From the NCBI GenBank assembly GCA_022770365.1, contig JALEHU010000079.1, positions 1-55,260 on the forward strand: a stretch of DNA of 55,260 nt, given 5' to 3'. The stretch's first letter is position 1; every line of letters starts with the position of its first letter. Positions 54,929 to 55,260 of the stretch are shown in pieces. Made by a program: the position numbers and the translations under genes. The notes under the pieces were generated by a model. The model was not told the DNA's origin. It ran no database searches and saw only the letters and a list, made by a program, of their open reading frames with translations. The stretch comes from Blautia sp. (GTDB lineage Bacteria; Bacillota; Clostridia; Lachnospirales; Lachnospiraceae).

Positions 54929-55260
54929 ATGAAACAAAGATTACAAAAATTTATGTCAGGTCGTTACGGCGCAGATGAGCTTTCCCGGATGCTGTTGGCC
55001 ATATCCATGGTATTTCTGGTTATTTCCATGCTAAGCAGATGGAATTTGTTCTATCTTTTCGCCATCGTACTTCTGATATATACTTATTTTCGTATGTTCT
55101 CCAGAAATGTCAGCAAACGGTATGCCGAGAACCAGAAATACCTGAACTGGAAATACCGCCTGGTAGTAAAAAAAGACCAGAAGAAAAAGCAGTGGGAACA
55201 GCGGAAAATCTACCATTTTTACAAATGCCCCTCCTGCGGACAGAAGGTGCGTGTTCCCAA
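54929..55260 (+). CDS. Membrane protein with a zinc-ribbon motif (partial)
   Basis: The first 110 codons of a protein cut by the window edge. Two adjacent hydrophobic segments (about 20-37 and 40-55) are followed by a basic stretch (VVKKDQKKKQWEQRK) and the start of a zinc ribbon, CPSCGQKVRVP. The architecture is common in Lachnospiraceae but I cannot name a function. It starts 15 nt after pyrI and may be cotranscribed. AGGAAG is 11 nt from the ATG. Confidence 0.75.
   Translation, partial: MKQRLQKFMSGRYGADELSRMLLAISMVFLVISMLSRWNLFYLFAIVLLIYTYFRMFSRNVSKRYAENQKYLNWKYRLVVKKDQKKKQWEQRKIYHFYKCPSCGQKVRVP

Overview
The window looks like a chromosomal stretch of a low-to-mid GC, anaerobic Gram-positive bacterium of the Lachnospiraceae (Blautia-like). 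I infer this from a pyrophosphate-type phosphofructokinase, GlyQS-type glycyl-tRNA synthetase, an anaerobic ribonucleotide reductase activase, strong AGGAGG ribosome sites, TTGACA/TATAAT promoters and the gene order rimP-nusA-ylxR-ylxQ-infB-rbfA-nrnA-truB-ribF. I see no rRNA, CRISPR array, insertion sequence, prophage or integrase.

Layout. 1-3.7 kb: the tail of an unknown gene, an AraC-type regulator, PPi-phosphofructokinase and, divergently, an aldose epimerase. 3.8-11.9 kb (minus strand): glyS, recO-era, an M16C zinc peptidase, a hypothetical protein and UDP-galactopyranose mutase. 12-17.6 kb: a PutP-like sodium symporter; an xth / GH13-like / DUF5662 operon in which the GH13-like protein has lost its catalytic residues; and a Cys-rich DUF1292 protein on the plus strand. 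17.6-21.4 kb: rpsO and pnp-nrdG-dut. 21.4-23.1 kb: a Na/Pi cotransporter. 23.1-31.9 kb: the nusA-infB operon, with a promoter and a leader hairpin ahead of rimP. 32-36.2 kb: parE-parC.

36.3-45.2 kb is the most structured part. Two identical tRNA-Glu(CUC) genes, each with its own promoter and terminator, form an inverted repeat of about 160 bp per arm and point outward from a cassette of about 8.6 kb. The cassette encodes a sugar-binding lipoprotein, two ABC permeases, a GH2 beta-galactosidase and a LacI regulator in one operon, with an AraC regulator upstream. Its control region holds a perfect LacI-type palindrome, a short leader ORF and paired direct repeats. No ABC ATPase is encoded, so a shared ATPase elsewhere is likely.

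45.3-52.9 kb (minus strand) is a compact run folC-pheA-DUF815 ATPase-ppx-ppk. 53-55.3 kb (plus strand) has a CmpB-type membrane protein, then pyrBI (aspartate transcarbamoylase catalytic and regulatory chains) behind a leader with two hairpins, then a zinc-ribbon membrane protein cut by the window edge.

Most genes are housekeeping. The items I would look at first are the catalytically degenerate GH13 protein, the inverted tRNA-Glu repeats around the galactoside cassette, the control region of that cassette, and the pyrBI leader. All stretches between genes are under 300 bases; their visible contents are listed as separate features.
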